From assembly GCA_024281055.1 (NCBI GenBank), contig JAMXLF010000063.1:44879-108878 (forward strand): 64,000 nt of DNA. The letters are read 5' to 3'. A program made the position numbers and the translations under genes. Below are positions 17,037-27,059 of the stretch, piece after piece (the stretch's first letter is position 1; every line of letters begins with the position of its first letter). The notes under the pieces were generated by a model, which was given only the letters and a program-made list of their open reading frames with translations, was not told the DNA's origin and did no database searches. The DNA comes from Geobacteraceae bacterium (GTDB taxonomy: Bacteria > Desulfobacterota > Desulfuromonadia > Geobacterales > Geobacteraceae).

Positions 17037-19649
17037 TCAGCTCATCCTTTTCAATTCGTCGAGCACATTCAGCGCTTCCAGGGGGGTCATCGTCGCTACA
17101 TCCAGTGACTTCAGGCGGTCACGCAAAGGATCGTCCGCCGCGAACAGGGAAAGCTGGGAGGTGCTCACAGGCGTCCGGCCGTTCTTGCGCCGAGCAATTC
17201 GCGGTACCCCTTCCTCGGCATACTCCCCTTTCTCCAGGTTGACCAGGATCTCCCGTGCCCGATCGATCACCTCGGGGGCAAGCCCGGCCAGCCGAGCCAC
17301 CTGAATGCCGTATGAATGGGAGGCCCCGCCGGGGACAATTTTGCGGAGGAAAATGATCTGATCGTTCCATTCCCTGACGGCGATGTTGAAGTTACGGACC
17401 CGGCTGCGAGTTACGGCCAGCTCAGTCAGCTCGTGGTAATGGGTGGCAAAGAGCGTCTTGGCGGCGTGGGCCTCGCAGTCGTGGAGGAACTCGGCCACAG
17501 CCCAGGCGATGGAAACACCGTCGAAGGTGGAGGTACCTCGCCCGATTTCGTCGAGAATGACTAGGCTCCGCGGCGTGGCCTGGCGGAGAATGTGGGCGGT
17601 CTCCATCATCTCCACCATGAAGGTGGACTGGCCGCGAGCCAGGTTGTCGGCAGCCCCCACGCGAGTGAAAATCCGGTCGACCAGGCCTATCCGCGCCTCG
17701 GCGGCCGGGACAAAGCTTCCCACCTGGGCCATGAGGGTGATGAGCGCAACCTGTCGCATGAAGGTGGACTTGCCGGCCATGTTCGGGCCGGTGATGATCA
17801 GGAGCTGGTTTTCCCGGTTATCGAGCCGGGTATCGTTGGGAACGAACCGTTCCCCCAGGTGCATCGCTTCGATGACGGGATGCCGCCCGTCCACGATGGC
17901 GATGGTGTCGCCGTCGTCCACGAGGGGGCGGCAGTAATTCTGCTCATGGGCCAGCTCGGCCATGGAGAGGAGGACATCGAGGGTGGCCAGCAGGTCCGCG
18001 GTCCGCGCCACCCGCGCACCGTGGGCCGCGACCCGCTCCCTGATCTCCTGGAAAAGGGCATACTCCATCTCCACGATCCGCTCTTCGGCCCCGAGCACCT
18101 TCTCCTCGTACTCCTTGAGTTCGGGGGTGATGAACCGCTCGGCATTGGCGAGGGTCTGCTTCCGGATGTAGTCGGCCGGGATGGCCGCCAGGTTGGTCCG
18201 GGTGACCTCGATGTAGTAGCCAAAGACCTTGTTGTAACGGATTTTCAGGGAGTTGATGCCAGTCCGGGCCTTTTCCTGCGCTTCGAGCCGGGCGATGAAC
18301 CCCTTCCCCTCCCGGCTGATGGCCCGCAACTCGTCCAGCTCGGCATTGTACCCCGTAGCGATGATCCCCCCTTCCCGCAGGACGAACGGCGGGTTCTCCA
18401 CGATGCCGCAGCCGATGAGCTCGGCCAGGTCGGTCAAGGGATCGATCCCGGCACGCAGCTCGCACAGCAGCGAAGCGGAGGACGAGGAAAGGAGTTCCAG
18501 CACCGCGGGAATGCGCAGGAGCGACAGCCGGAGGGCCACCAGGTCCTTGGCCGAGGCGGATGCCAGGCTGATCCGGCCGTTCAGCCGCTCCAGGTCGTAG
18601 ACGCCGTCGAGCTGAGCGGCAAGGTCTCTGCGCCGTCCCTGGTCATGCACCAACTCTTCGACCGCATCCTGGCGTTCCCTGACAGTCCGGACATTTATCA
18701 ACGGATAGTTAATCCATTGCCGCAGCTTTCGCCCCCCCATGGCAGTGATCGTCCGATCCATGAGGCCGATGAGCGACCCCTTGCGTTTCCCCTCAGCCAG
18801 GGTGGCGGTCAGTTCCAGATTCCGACGGGTTGCCTCGTCGAGCACCAGGTATTCACGGGTCTTGTAGGGGATGATGTTCGTGACGTGGGCCGCCCTCCCC
18901 TTCTGGGTCTCCTCAAGATAGTGGAGAATCACGCCAGCCGCCAACACCCCTTCGTCAAGCCCCTCGCACCCCACGGCCTCCGCCGTTGCCCCGAAATGGT
19001 CCCGGAACTGGCGCTGGACGTAATCCCGGTCGTATACCCATTCGTCCACGTAGGTAACGATCCGGTCGGCAACGAGGGAAGCGAAATCCTTCCCGCAGGT
19101 GGTGTCGCGAAAGGGAGCTGGGAGCAGGACTTCCCGGGGAGCCACGCAGGCCGCCTCGGCCAAGGCGGCATCGAGCCCTTCCAGTTCCGTAACCCGAAAC
19201 TCGCCGGTGGAGATGTCGAGGTATGCCACTCCCCAGTGGTCCCCCTTCCCAGCACAGAGGGAGAGGAGGAAGTTGTTTTCCTTGGGGGAGAGGCTCTCGG
19301 CATCAATAACCAGCCCTGGGGTGACCACCTTCACAACCTGGCGTTTGACAATTCCTTTGGCGCTCTTCGGGTCTTCCACCTGTTCGCAGATGGCAACCTT
19401 TTCTCCGGCCTCGATCAGCCTGGCGATATAGGGGTTGGCGGAATGGAAGGGAACACCGCAGAGTGGGACGTCGGCGCCGTCGGCATTCTTGTTGCGGGAC
19501 GTGAGGGCGATATCGAGGATGCGCGACGCCTTGACCGCGTCATCGAGGAACATCTCGTAAAAATCGCCCAAACGAAAAAAGAGGATGGTATCAGGATAAT
19601 CGGCTTTTATCTCGAGATACTGCCGCATCATCGGTGTAAGTTCGGACAT
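17037..19649 (-). CDS. mutS: DNA mismatch repair protein MutS
   Basis: An 870-residue protein, the standard MutS1 length. The mismatch-recognition Phe-x-Glu motif is in [11 protein letters not shown] near residue 25, followed by connector, lever and clamp domains. The ATPase has Walker [14 protein letters not shown], Walker [18 protein letters not shown] and the H-loop LFATHYHEL. It detects base mismatches and small loops and recruits MutL. It is first of a leftward run with the amidase, glnD and xerD. AAGGG precedes the start. Confidence 0.97.
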   Translation of the reverse strand: MSELTPMMRQYLEIKADYPDTILFFRLGDFYEMFLDDAVKASRILDIALTSRNKNADGADVPLCGVPFHSANPYIARLIEAGEKVAICEQVEDPKSAKGIVKRQVVKVVTPGLVIDAESLSPKENNFLLSLCAGKGDHWGVAYLDISTGEFRVTELEGLDAALAEAACVAPREVLLPAPFRDTTCGKDFASLVADRIVTYVDEWVYDRDYVQRQFRDHFGATAEAVGCEGLDEGVLAAGVILHYLEETQKGRAAHVTNIIPYKTREYLVLDEATRRNLELTATLAEGKRKGSLIGLMDRTITAMGGRKLRQWINYPLINVRTVRERQDAVEELVHDQGRRRDLAAQLDGVYDLERLNGRISLASASAKDLVALRLSLLRIPAVLELLSSSSASLLCELRAGIDPLTDLAELIGCGIVENPPFVLREGGIIATGYNAELDELRAISREGKGFIARLEAQEKARTGINSLKIRYNKVFGYYIEVTRTNLAAIPADYIRKQTLANAERFITPELKEYEEKVLGAEERIVEMEYALFQEIRERVAAHGARVARTADLLATLDVLLSMAELAHEQNYCRPLVDDGDTIAIVDGRHPVIEAMHLGERFVPNDTRLDNRENQLLIITGPNMAGKSTFMRQVALITLMAQVGSFVPAAEARIGLVDRIFTRVGAADNLARGQSTFMVEMMETAHILRQATPRSLVILDEIGRGTSTFDGVSIAWAVAEFLHDCEAHAAKTLFATHYHELTELAVTRSRVRNFNIAVREWNDQIIFLRKIVPGGASHSYGIQVARLAGLAPEVIDRAREILVNLEKGEYAEEGVPRIARRKNGRTPVSTSQLSLFAADDPLRDRLKSLDVATMTPLEALNVLDELKRMS

Positions 19650-19920
19650 AACTACCCTTTGTTGCTCATTTTGCGGAGATCAATCCTAACAAAATCGACT
19701 CCCCTTGTAAAACAAAAACAGGTCGTCCGTGACCGTGGTCACCATTGTACGTTTGATGAATTGGATATGACGACGGAAAGAGAATCGGAAAGAGAAGAGG
19801 AAGGTACAAAAGTGAGGGCAGAGCCTCACCAGACAGGCCTGAAGCGGCGGGATGAGTGTCTATGTGTATTCACAGAATCGGAATATGAAGCTCAAGCAGT
19901 TTTAACTACTGAACGATTTA

Positions 19921-20157
19921 TTACGTTCCCACACTGGTCCTTCTGGTAGTAATGCCGCAAAAAGTGTAGGCCGGACAGTACCCGACCAAACCGGTCGAGA
20001 ATAACAATACCGATACTACTACGAATATTTCTTCCAATATTTCAGGATAGTAAAGATATGGCATAACAGTTATTATTGCTATACTAAGCGCGATCCTCAC
20101 AACCTTGTCGATTTTGCCCACATTGCTTTCCAGCAATTCAAATTTCTTTCGTCTCAA
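19921..20157 (-). CDS. DUF2892 small inner-membrane protein
   Basis: A 78-residue protein with two hydrophobic helices. The NVGKIDKVVRIALSIAIITV start and GLVGYCPAYTFCGI end are characteristic of DUF2892/YgaP-like membrane domains, which are often linked to rhodanese proteins. It starts 20 bp inside the preceding small gene, so translation is probably coupled. The region is more A+T-rich than its surroundings. Confidence 0.75.
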   Translation of the reverse strand: MRRKKFELLESNVGKIDKVVRIALSIAIITVMPYLYYPEILEEIFVVVSVLLFSTGLVGYCPAYTFCGITTRRTSVGT

Positions 20158-20362
20158 AGTCTATCCCCTCGTCGATTAATGTTTTGCCGTAGCTTATACA
20201 ATGGAAGACCGCCTCGCCCCGAGTGCCGAACATCGCATCGCGCTTGAATAATTTGATATTGTTTTTGTACCTGATGGTCAGCTGTATCTTCCAATACCCT
20301 GAGTCTATGTCTATCCGGGGGGTTGGATAAATAATGTGATCTTTATACTCGTAAAAGTTCAT
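20138..20362 (-). CDS. Small protein of unknown function
   Basis: A 74-residue soluble protein with a beta-rich pattern (YKDHIIYPTPRIDIDSGYWKIQLTIRYKNNIKLF) and a charged C-terminus. I do not recognise the family with confidence. Support for a real gene is the amphipathic strand pattern and the 20-bp overlap with the recognisable DUF2892 gene downstream. Confidence 0.55.
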   Translation of the reverse strand: MNFYEYKDHIIYPTPRIDIDSGYWKIQLTIRYKNNIKLFKRDAMFGTRGEAVFHCISYGKTLIDEGIDFETKEI

Positions 20363-20394
20363 ATGACTTGCCCGTATAATGTGTGCGCTTCGTG

Positions 20395-20595
20395 TTAAGC
20401 GATATTTCCCGTCCTGCGGCAGTAGATCTGGCAGGATTGGAACCCTCTGTCACAATACATGAGAATTCTCGGAATATTTGAGCTCGTGAGGTTCATGCAA
20501 TAGCACTCGGGAAACGGTTTTTTCAAAAAGACGCACCCGCTGCTCACCGACGGAACGACCAATTGTGTGCCATTTACATCGATAGTCTTTGACAT
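20395..20595 (-). CDS. Small cysteine-rich protein of unknown function
   Basis: About 66 residues with seven cysteines, in SSGCVFLKKPFPECYCM, LMYCDRGFQSCQIYC and the region between. The spacing (C-x5-PFxxCYC ... YC-x5-F-x2-C-x-IYC) looks designed for metal or disulfide binding and resembles small Cys proteins I associate with Geobacter, from memory only. The start is uncertain: an in-frame ATG at 20640 would add 15 residues. It occupies most of a gap of about 400 bp that otherwise shows nothing. Confidence 0.5.
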   Translation of the reverse strand: MSKTIDVNGTQLVVPSVSSGCVFLKKPFPECYCMNLTSSNIPRILMYCDRGFQSCQIYCRRTGNIA

Positions 20596-20764
20596 CGTCA
20601 AAAGCCTCGCGCCCCGAAGCCTCATGCCCGCCTGGAACATTGAAGCAACAGCAGTGCCACATCTGTAACCGGTTGAACTTGCTAACGATGATTGAAATTG
20701 ATTTTAAAGGAAGGTATGCAAACTGCGGAGGAGAAGAAGGCGGCGGTAGGCAAAATGCAGAGTT

Positions 20765-22105
20765 TTACAGTTTGTACTTATCGAGCATGCGCTTGAAGCT
20801 GCTATAGTCAACATCCAGCAGGCGGGCGGCTTCCATTTTTTTCCCGCCCGTGGCCGCGAGAGCCTGTCTGACGGCGTGGCGCTTGAACTCTTCCAGGGTC
20901 TGCAGCCGGCCACACCCTTCATCGGCCCAGTCACCGTTCACGCAGGTCACGAGCTCTTCGCCCGTGAGTGTTTCCCCGGCAAAAAGCGCCGCCCGCTTCA
21001 TGACGCTCTTCAGCTCCCGCACATTGCCCGGCCACTGGTGACGGTTCAGCAGAAGGATGGCGTCCGGCGCGATACGGGGAGGCACCCGGTTCAACTCCAG
21101 CGATACGTCCCGGAGAAAGGTGCGGGCCAGTATCGCAATGTCAGCGCCCCGTTCGCGCAACGGTGGCAGCGTGATCACCAGGTCGCCGAGCCGGTAGTAG
21201 AGGTCCTCACGGAACTGTCCGTTCCGCACTTCGAGCAGGAGGTCACGGTTGCTCGCCGTGATTATGCGGGTGTCCACCTCTACCTCCTTGGTCCCCCCCA
21301 CGGGGAAGAACCGCTTCTGTTCGACAGCATGGAGTATCTTTGCCTGTATCGCTGGGGAGGCGCAGTCCACATCGTCGAGAAAGAGGGTCCCTCCGTGGGC
21401 CTCGTCGAAAAGCCCCCTCTTTGCGGAAATCGCCCCTGTGAAGGCCCCCTTGATATGGCCGAAGAGTTGACTCTCGACCAACGATTCCGGCAGAGAACCG
21501 ACGGTAACCGCGATGAACGGCTGGTGTTTGCGCCGGCTCAATCCATGGATGAGCGAGGCGAGATGGGACTTGCCGACACCTGTTTCTCCCTGAATGATGA
21601 CGGAAAAGTCCGTTTCCGCGATCCGTTGCGCCTGCCGGATGACATGCTGCATTGCAGGGCTCTCCCCAAGGAGAAGCTCCAGAGGAGACATCTCCCTCTG
21701 CCGCACCCGCTCCAGCTCGATTCTTTGCAGGACCGGGGTGGCGGCCCGGGTGATTGCCTCGACGAGCTGCCTGCAATCGAGCGGCTTGCGCACGTACGCC
21801 GACACCCCCAGTTCGATGGCCTTGAGAAGATAAGCCGTCTCAGTGAATGCGGTCGTGAGAATGACGGGGATATCCGGCGCACTGTCCCGCATCGCTTTCG
21901 TCATTTCCAGGCCGTCCATTACCGGCATCATTATATCGCTGACGACGATGTCTGGTAGCTCACCGGAAAAGACATCGAGTCCCTCTCTTCCGTTTGCGCA
22001 CGCATGAACCCGCTCGAAATGCATTTCGAGGACGATGCGGACACGTTCGCGAAGATCCGGTTCATCCTCCACATAGAGCACGGTAATCGGTACTATTTCA
22101 CTCAT
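20765..22105 (-). CDS. NtrC-family sigma-54-dependent response regulator
   Basis: About 446 residues. The receiver domain has the acidic pair in VEDEPD and phospho-acceptor Asp57 in VVSDIMMP. The AAA+ domain shows Walker A GETGVGKSHLA, the sigma-54 contact loop GAFTGA and Walker B GTLFLDDVD. A Fis-type helix-turn-helix ends the protein (KKMEAARLLDVDYSSFKRML). It activates sigma-54 promoters when phosphorylated. The start at 22105 is preferred because AAAGGA is well spaced; the ATG at 22114 overlaps that site. Its kinase partner is the overlapping upstream gene. Confidence 0.92.
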   Translation of the reverse strand: MSEIVPITVLYVEDEPDLRERVRIVLEMHFERVHACANGREGLDVFSGELPDIVVSDIMMPVMDGLEMTKAMRDSAPDIPVILTTAFTETAYLLKAIELGVSAYVRKPLDCRQLVEAITRAATPVLQRIELERVRQREMSPLELLLGESPAMQHVIRQAQRIAETDFSVIIQGETGVGKSHLASLIHGLSRRKHQPFIAVTVGSLPESLVESQLFGHIKGAFTGAISAKRGLFDEAHGGTLFLDDVDCASPAIQAKILHAVEQKRFFPVGGTKEVEVDTRIITASNRDLLLEVRNGQFREDLYYRLGDLVITLPPLRERGADIAILARTFLRDVSLELNRVPPRIAPDAILLLNRHQWPGNVRELKSVMKRAALFAGETLTGEELVTCVNGDWADEGCGRLQTLEEFKRHAVRQALAATGGKKMEAARLLDVDYSSFKRMLDKYKL

Positions 22106-24413
22106 CGCTTTCATCCTTTGCCGGGTCGTATCCCGTCAGCTCCATCACGAACACCGTTCCGTCCGGCCGGCTGGTGAATCCGAGCCGCCCCCCCATGCTC
22201 TCCTCGACAATGAGCTTCGACATGTAGAGCCCGATGCCGGTCCCCTTCCCCTCGGATTTGCTTGTAAAATAGGGTTCGAACACCTTGTCGGTATGCTCGG
22301 ACGGTATGCCGCACCCGTTGTCGCGGACCTCGATCACGACGTTCTCTCCCCGGCGGGCAACGCAGATGGTCACCAGGGCGTCAAAGGCATAATCGCCGCC
22401 AGGCCGGTCACCGTGGCCGCATTTTTCGCTCACGGCGTCGAAGGAGTTGCTCAACAGGTTGAGAAGCGCCTGCTTGAACTCATTTTGATAGCCCTGGATT
22501 TTCACCGGGCAACCCGCAAGTTCGTCGACCACGTCCAGCATGACGCTGGAATGGGCAAACTGGGGAGAGACGAGCAGGACCGCTTCCCGAACCTTCTCCA
22601 TGGCATCGAACACCTCCATGACCTTTTCGGGGCTGAAGAAATTCCGGAAGTCCTCGATCGTCTCGGACATGTACAGGAGCTGCTTTTGCGCGTCCGACTC
22701 CGCTTTGGCCAGGAACTCATTATCGATGCACTGCCGTTCCCACGCCATCCTGATGCTCTGGATAGTTGCGCCGAGCGTCGCCAGAGGCTGGCGCCACTGA
22801 TGGGCAATGGCGCCGATCATCTCCCCGATGGCGGCCAGCCGGGCATGACGAGCCAGAATACGTTCGTGCTTGAGACGCCGTTCAGTCTCCTCTTCAACCC
22901 TCTTCGTCAAATCCTGATTCAGTTCGTTCAGTACCCTTTCTGCCCCCTTGCGCTCGGTGATGTCGTGAGATGTGCTGCGGGTCAGGAGAAACGATCCGTC
23001 CCTCTCATACAGGGCTGTCGCATTCAGAAGCACCGGCAGCGTCGAGCCGTCCTTCCGGACGAACTCGAATTCCATATCGCTGACATATCCCCGCGTCTTG
23101 AGCAAGGGGAAGCTCACCTCAAAATTTATCGCCCCCTCGGCGGTGAGAATATCGGCAAACTTCATTTTCCCAACCACCTCATCGCGGGTGTATCCCAGCC
23201 AGCCAAGTTCCGTATCGTTTATCCGTACGAACGTACCGTTCCCATCCAGGGAATGGTAGCCACACGGGGCGTTATTATAAAGATCGTTGAGCTCTCCTTC
23301 GCTCTTGACCAGGGCAAGCTCTCTTCCCGTCAGCTTTCGCGCCATTTCATCGAAGGTTTTTGCCAGACTTCCCAGCTCGCCCCCTTCGACGATCTCGGAA
23401 ACCCGGACAGACGGGTCTCCGTCGGCCAGGCGCTCCGCAGCCTCCCGGAGTTTGCCGATCCGATCCACGAAACAATGGTTGCCGATTCTTACGGCAACAA
23501 GAACGACGGCCCCCAGGAACAGGGAGAGAAAGGCGACATCGTAAATGAGCGCGCGCGCTGCGTTTCCCTGGATTCCCCTGAGCGGAATGCTCGTTCGAAT
23601 GTAGAGATACGGGGACTGTTCATGCTCCAGGCGCAGCTTGCGGTACGAATTGATCGCTTGCTCGCCCGTCGAATCGGGACCGATGTAGGTGTCGTCGTCG
23701 GCACCGTTTTTCATGCGCAGGAATATGTCTTCATTTAGCCTCGTGCCGATGAATTTCTCGGGGTCCAGATTCCTGTTTATGATGACCCCGTTATGGTCTA
23801 TGATGCTGAACGACGTGCCCTTGGGTAAACCGGCGTGTTTCAGCAACTCGTTGAAATGGCTGAAATTGATATTTGCGGCGATTACGCCGTCCAGTTCACC
23901 GCGGGCGTCGATTACCGGATAGCCAAAACCGATGCTCGCCCTGCCTGAAGTTCTGCCAACAAAATACTCTCCCGAGGAGAACCGCCTGCTACTGACGGTA
24001 TTCTGGAACGTGCGCCGCTCTTTCAGGGAGAAATGCGCTCTCCTCGGGCGGGCGGATGCCCAGACATTGCCGTCGCGGTCCGTTATTATGACATTTCCGT
24101 ACTGGGGGCTCTTTTTCAGGACATCGGCCAGAATCGCTGAGGCGGCCGAAATATCATGTCCCTTTACTTCGGGCAGCTGGGCAAGGACCGTCAGCAGCTG
24201 TTCCACGTCGCCGATGAGATTGTACTGCTCGGTGGCTACGCTGTATACCAGCTTTCGCGTCTCTTCGAAACCTTCGTTTATGGCGTCCCTTCTCAGCTGC
24301 AGCCCCGAATGTACGATCAGGGCAAAGGCGGGCAAGGCAAGCAGGATGGCCATCAGAAACAGCTGGCTTCTCAGTGACAGGGCCTGAAAGCGACGTAGCA
24401 CCGCATTCTCCAT
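22098..24413 (-). CDS. Cache/HAMP/PAS sensor histidine kinase
   Basis: A 771-residue membrane kinase. The first membrane helix (about 17-37) is followed by a large periplasmic double-Cache region (about 40-280) and a second helix (about 290-310). Then come HAMP (about 312-365), PAS (about 375-490), a coiled coil and HisKA with His538 in AIAHQWRQPLA. The ATPase domain has DNGCGIPSEH and GTGIGLYMSK. The HQWRQPL variant is typical of kinases paired with NtrC-type regulators in this group. The gene overlaps the downstream regulator, so they form an operon. The ligand is unknown, though Cache domains often bind small organic molecules. Confidence 0.92.
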   Translation of the reverse strand: MENAVLRRFQALSLRSQLFLMAILLALPAFALIVHSGLQLRRDAINEGFEETRKLVYSVATEQYNLIGDVEQLLTVLAQLPEVKGHDISAASAILADVLKKSPQYGNVIITDRDGNVWASARPRRAHFSLKERRTFQNTVSSRRFSSGEYFVGRTSGRASIGFGYPVIDARGELDGVIAANINFSHFNELLKHAGLPKGTSFSIIDHNGVIINRNLDPEKFIGTRLNEDIFLRMKNGADDDTYIGPDSTGEQAINSYRKLRLEHEQSPYLYIRTSIPLRGIQGNAARALIYDVAFLSLFLGAVVLVAVRIGNHCFVDRIGKLREAAERLADGDPSVRVSEIVEGGELGSLAKTFDEMARKLTGRELALVKSEGELNDLYNNAPCGYHSLDGNGTFVRINDTELGWLGYTRDEVVGKMKFADILTAEGAINFEVSFPLLKTRGYVSDMEFEFVRKDGSTLPVLLNATALYERDGSFLLTRSTSHDITERKGAERVLNELNQDLTKRVEEETERRLKHERILARHARLAAIGEMIGAIAHQWRQPLATLGATIQSIRMAWERQCIDNEFLAKAESDAQKQLLYMSETIEDFRNFFSPEKVMEVFDAMEKVREAVLLVSPQFAHSSVMLDVVDELAGCPVKIQGYQNEFKQALLNLLSNSFDAVSEKCGHGDRPGGDYAFDALVTICVARRGENVVIEVRDNGCGIPSEHTDKVFEPYFTSKSEGKGTGIGLYMSKLIVEESMGGRLGFTSRPDGTVFVMELTGYDPAKDESDE

Positions 24414-24640
24414 TCAGCTTCGTTGGGAATTACCGACCGACATCGACACATCATAAACCAGGGAGGCGCCGAAGAGCAAGGGGATGCATCCTCATTTCTT
24501 CCTCATTTGCTCCACAATTGTCCATTACCCTGTAAACAGGTGATTTTACCCTCGACGCTTTTTATCCATTTGCACGTCAACCATTCGCAGTTCTGTACGT
24601 TTAATGAGGAATATCGGCAACAGAAGGAGGAGGAACAGGC

Positions 24641-24991
24641 ATGAAGAAAGCCGTATCTATTGCAGTGGTAACCACAATACTGCTGCTTGTGGGTTCCATG
24701 CCCGCGCTGGCGCACGGGTATGGGCACGGAGGAATCTGGATCGGTCCGGGATGGGGACCGGGCTGGTGGGGTCCGGCGTATCCGTATCCGTACTATGCCG
24801 CGCCGCCGGTCGTGATCCAGCAGCAACCGCAGCCCCCCACGGAATACATCATGCCGGAACAAGCGGAGGCACCGAGCTACTGGTATTTCTGCCAGAATCC
24901 CAAGGGATACTACCCATACGTGAAGCAGTGTCCGGGCGGCTGGATGAAAGTGGTTCCGCAGCCGGCTCCGGCACCGGAAGAGGAGGAGTGA
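24641..24991 (+). CDS. Exported Gly/Pro/Tyr-rich protein
   Basis: A 116-residue protein with a signal peptide cleaved near PALA/HGYGH. The segment after it is low complexity, rich in Gly, Trp, Pro and Tyr (GPGWGPGWWGPAYPYPYY), followed by a Gln/Pro stretch. A conserved-looking motif YWYFCQNPKGYYPYVKQCPGGWMKVVP contains two Cys, and the tail is acidic. Similar CPGGWMxVxP proteins are known as uncharacterised exported proteins in proteobacteria. GAAGGAGGAGG precedes the start. It is 4 bp upstream of the glycine-zipper lipoprotein gene, so they form an operon. Confidence 0.8.
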   Translation: MKKAVSIAVVTTILLLVGSMPALAHGYGHGGIWIGPGWGPGWWGPAYPYPYYAAPPVVIQQQPQPPTEYIMPEQAEAPSYWYFCQNPKGYYPYVKQCPGGWMKVVPQPAPAPEEEE

Positions 24992-24995
24992 TGTC

Positions 24996-25544
24996 ATGGT
25001 GAAGCGAAGCGTTGCATCGATTCTGGTGCTGCTGACGGTGGGGGGGTGCGCGACCGTCCCGACGGGGCCGAGTGTGATGGTGCTGCCGGCTCCCGGTAAA
25101 CCCTTCGAAGTATTTCAGACCGAGGAGATAACCTGCAGGCAATGGGCTAGCCAGCAGATCGGGCTAGCACCCCAGGAGACTGCCAACCAGGCTACCGCAA
25201 CCGGGGCCGCCGTCGGCACCCTTATCGGGGCAGCAGCCGGAGCCGCTATAGGAGCCGCCGCAGGAAACGCGGCAACAGGCGCGGCCATCGGCGCCGGGAG
25301 CGGCCTTTTGGTCGGCACGGCCACGGGTGCCAATGCCGGTCAGGTATATGGCTATGAAGCGCAGCGGCGTTATGACCACGCATATCTGCAGTGCATGTAC
25401 GCCTACGGCAACCAGATTCCGGGTACAGTGCGAAGGGCACGCCGGTTCCGGAGAAGCACGCCGCCCCCTCCGCCGCCCGATTATGAGCAATCGCCACAAA
25501 ACTTACCCGAGAATTACCCGACACCGCCGCCTCCGCCGCAATAG
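24996..25544 (+). CDS. Glycine-zipper outer-membrane lipoprotein
   Basis: A 182-residue protein with a lipoprotein signal ending VGGC. A long glycine-zipper region (ATGAAVGTLIGAAAGAAIGA and onward, about residues 68-110) could insert in or pack against the outer membrane. YGYEAQRRYDHAYLQCMYAYGNQ follows, then a Pro-rich tail. Glycine-zipper lipoproteins are structural envelope proteins of poorly known function. It is translated right after the preceding exported protein, suggesting a shared role. Confidence 0.82.
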   Translation: MVKRSVASILVLLTVGGCATVPTGPSVMVLPAPGKPFEVFQTEEITCRQWASQQIGLAPQETANQATATGAAVGTLIGAAAGAAIGAAAGNAATGAAIGAGSGLLVGTATGANAGQVYGYEAQRRYDHAYLQCMYAYGNQIPGTVRRARRFRRSTPPPPPPDYEQSPQNLPENYPTPPPPPQ

Positions 25545-25619
25545 CCGCCCTTCATGGGGCCGGTCTTCAGGAGTCTGATACAGAAGAACGCCACACCGGC
25601 AAACGTGACGGTAGGGGAT

Positions 25620-27059
25620 TTATCCAACCTGGTGATCGAAAGGTTGGGGATGGTTCTTTATTCTCTTATGGAGCGCCTGGCGGGTGATCCCAAGCAGCGA
25701 AGCCGCCACGCTGCATCTGCCGTTTGCCAGTTGCATCGCTTTGTCGATCAGGTATTTCTCCACGTCATCGATAGTCGGAAACCGTCCGAAAAGACCGATA
25801 AGTGCATCCTCACTACCTGAAGCTGCACAGGAGTGTAAATGAGAGAGTGAGAATTCCTCCCTGTCGACCACGTTGAAATTCTCCAGAGTAAGTTGGCCGT
25901 TTTTCTGGCGAATGACTGCTTCATGAACCATTGCCCGCAGTTCACGAACATTTCCGGAGAATTTCCGGGCAGCCAGAAAATCGACAACATCCGGCGTAGG
26001 GGCTGGCTTTGCCATATCGAGCGCTTTTGCCGCTTCTTCGACAAAGTGATCGAGCAACAAAGGGATATCTTCAGGCCGTTCATGAAGCGGCGGAATATGA
26101 ATCTGGTATGCACAGAGACGATAATAGAGGTCTTTACGAAATTTTCCGCTGGCGAGAAGACGGGCAATATCCTGGTTGGTGGCAACAATTATGCGAGCAT
26201 CGCTTGTTTTCGCCGTATCTGAACCAAGCGGATAATACTCCAACTCCTGTAGCAGTCGCAGGAGTTTGACCTGAGACTGCTGATTCAGATCGCCGATTTC
26301 GTCGAGAAAAAGCGTACCGCCGGCAGCCCGGGTTATGAGGCCGTCCCGGGGAGTTGCGGCGCCAGTAAACGCTCCCTTCTTGTGGCCGAAAAGGGTGTCG
26401 GAAAACATCGCATCATCCAGGCCGGCAATATTGACAGCGACAAACGTGCCGCTCACGCCGCTCAAACTGTGGATGGCCGATGCCATCAGTTCTTTCCCCA
26501 CTCCCGTCTCCCCCGTAATCAGTATCGGCTGCCGGGATTTGGCAATGACTCCGGCATACTGGAAAATACTGCGCATCTTGCCGCTACAGGTTATTATCTC
26601 GGAGAATACGTCAGCATGCTCGAGTCGGCCCGTCAGCAGACAGTCCTTGAGGGAGGAGACCTCCCGTTGCAGGTGATGTATCTTAAGAGCCTTGGCGACG
26701 ACCGACACGAGCCGGTTCGGATCCACAGGCTTCAGCAGGTAATCAAACGCCCCCATTTTCAGGCATTCCACAGCTGTTTCCACATCATCAATCGCCGTCA
26801 TGACTATTACGGGAATGTCAGGATGATCACCGATGACACTCTGAAGCAGTTCAATGCCGGAAAGGTGCGGCATCATGAGATCGAGGACAACTGCTGCCAC
26901 ATTTTCCTTTTCCAGATACGGGAGCACCAACCGGCTGTCGTCAACCATATGGGTATTCTTGATCCCTTCACCTGCAAGCGCCAGTCGGGTCAGGTCGAGA
27001 ATATCCAGTTCGTCATCAATAAGAAGGACCGGAAGATCATAGTGACTGAGTGAGTTCAT
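25620..27059 (-). CDS. NtrC-family sigma-54-dependent response regulator
   Basis: A 479-residue regulator. The receiver has IDDELD and phospho-acceptor Asp60 in VVLDLMMP. The AAA+ domain shows GETGVGKELMAS, GAFTGA and TLFLDEIGDL. The C-terminal Fis-type helix-turn-helix is SVAASLLGITRQALHKRIK. It overlaps the upstream kinase gene by 4 bp (ATGA), so the pair is translationally coupled. It forms the output of the receptor, binding protein and kinase cluster running leftward from 31.9 kb. Confidence 0.93.
   Translation of the reverse strand: MNSLSHYDLPVLLIDDELDILDLTRLALAGEGIKNTHMVDDSRLVLPYLEKENVAAVVLDLMMPHLSGIELLQSVIGDHPDIPVIVMTAIDDVETAVECLKMGAFDYLLKPVDPNRLVSVVAKALKIHHLQREVSSLKDCLLTGRLEHADVFSEIITCSGKMRSIFQYAGVIAKSRQPILITGETGVGKELMASAIHSLSGVSGTFVAVNIAGLDDAMFSDTLFGHKKGAFTGAATPRDGLITRAAGGTLFLDEIGDLNQQSQVKLLRLLQELEYYPLGSDTAKTSDARIIVATNQDIARLLASGKFRKDLYYRLCAYQIHIPPLHERPEDIPLLLDHFVEEAAKALDMAKPAPTPDVVDFLAARKFSGNVRELRAMVHEAVIRQKNGQLTLENFNVVDREEFSLSHLHSCAASGSEDALIGLFGRFPTIDDVEKYLIDKAMQLANGRCSVAASLLGITRQALHKRIKNHPQPFDHQVG

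Noticed and set aside
17592..19949. Long open frame on the strand opposite mutS (and similar ones opposite glnD at 12949-14775 and the kinase at 22293-23738)
   Set aside because: They lie wholly or largely antisense to well-recognised genes, their translations show no domain pattern, and GC-rich coding DNA produces such frames routinely.
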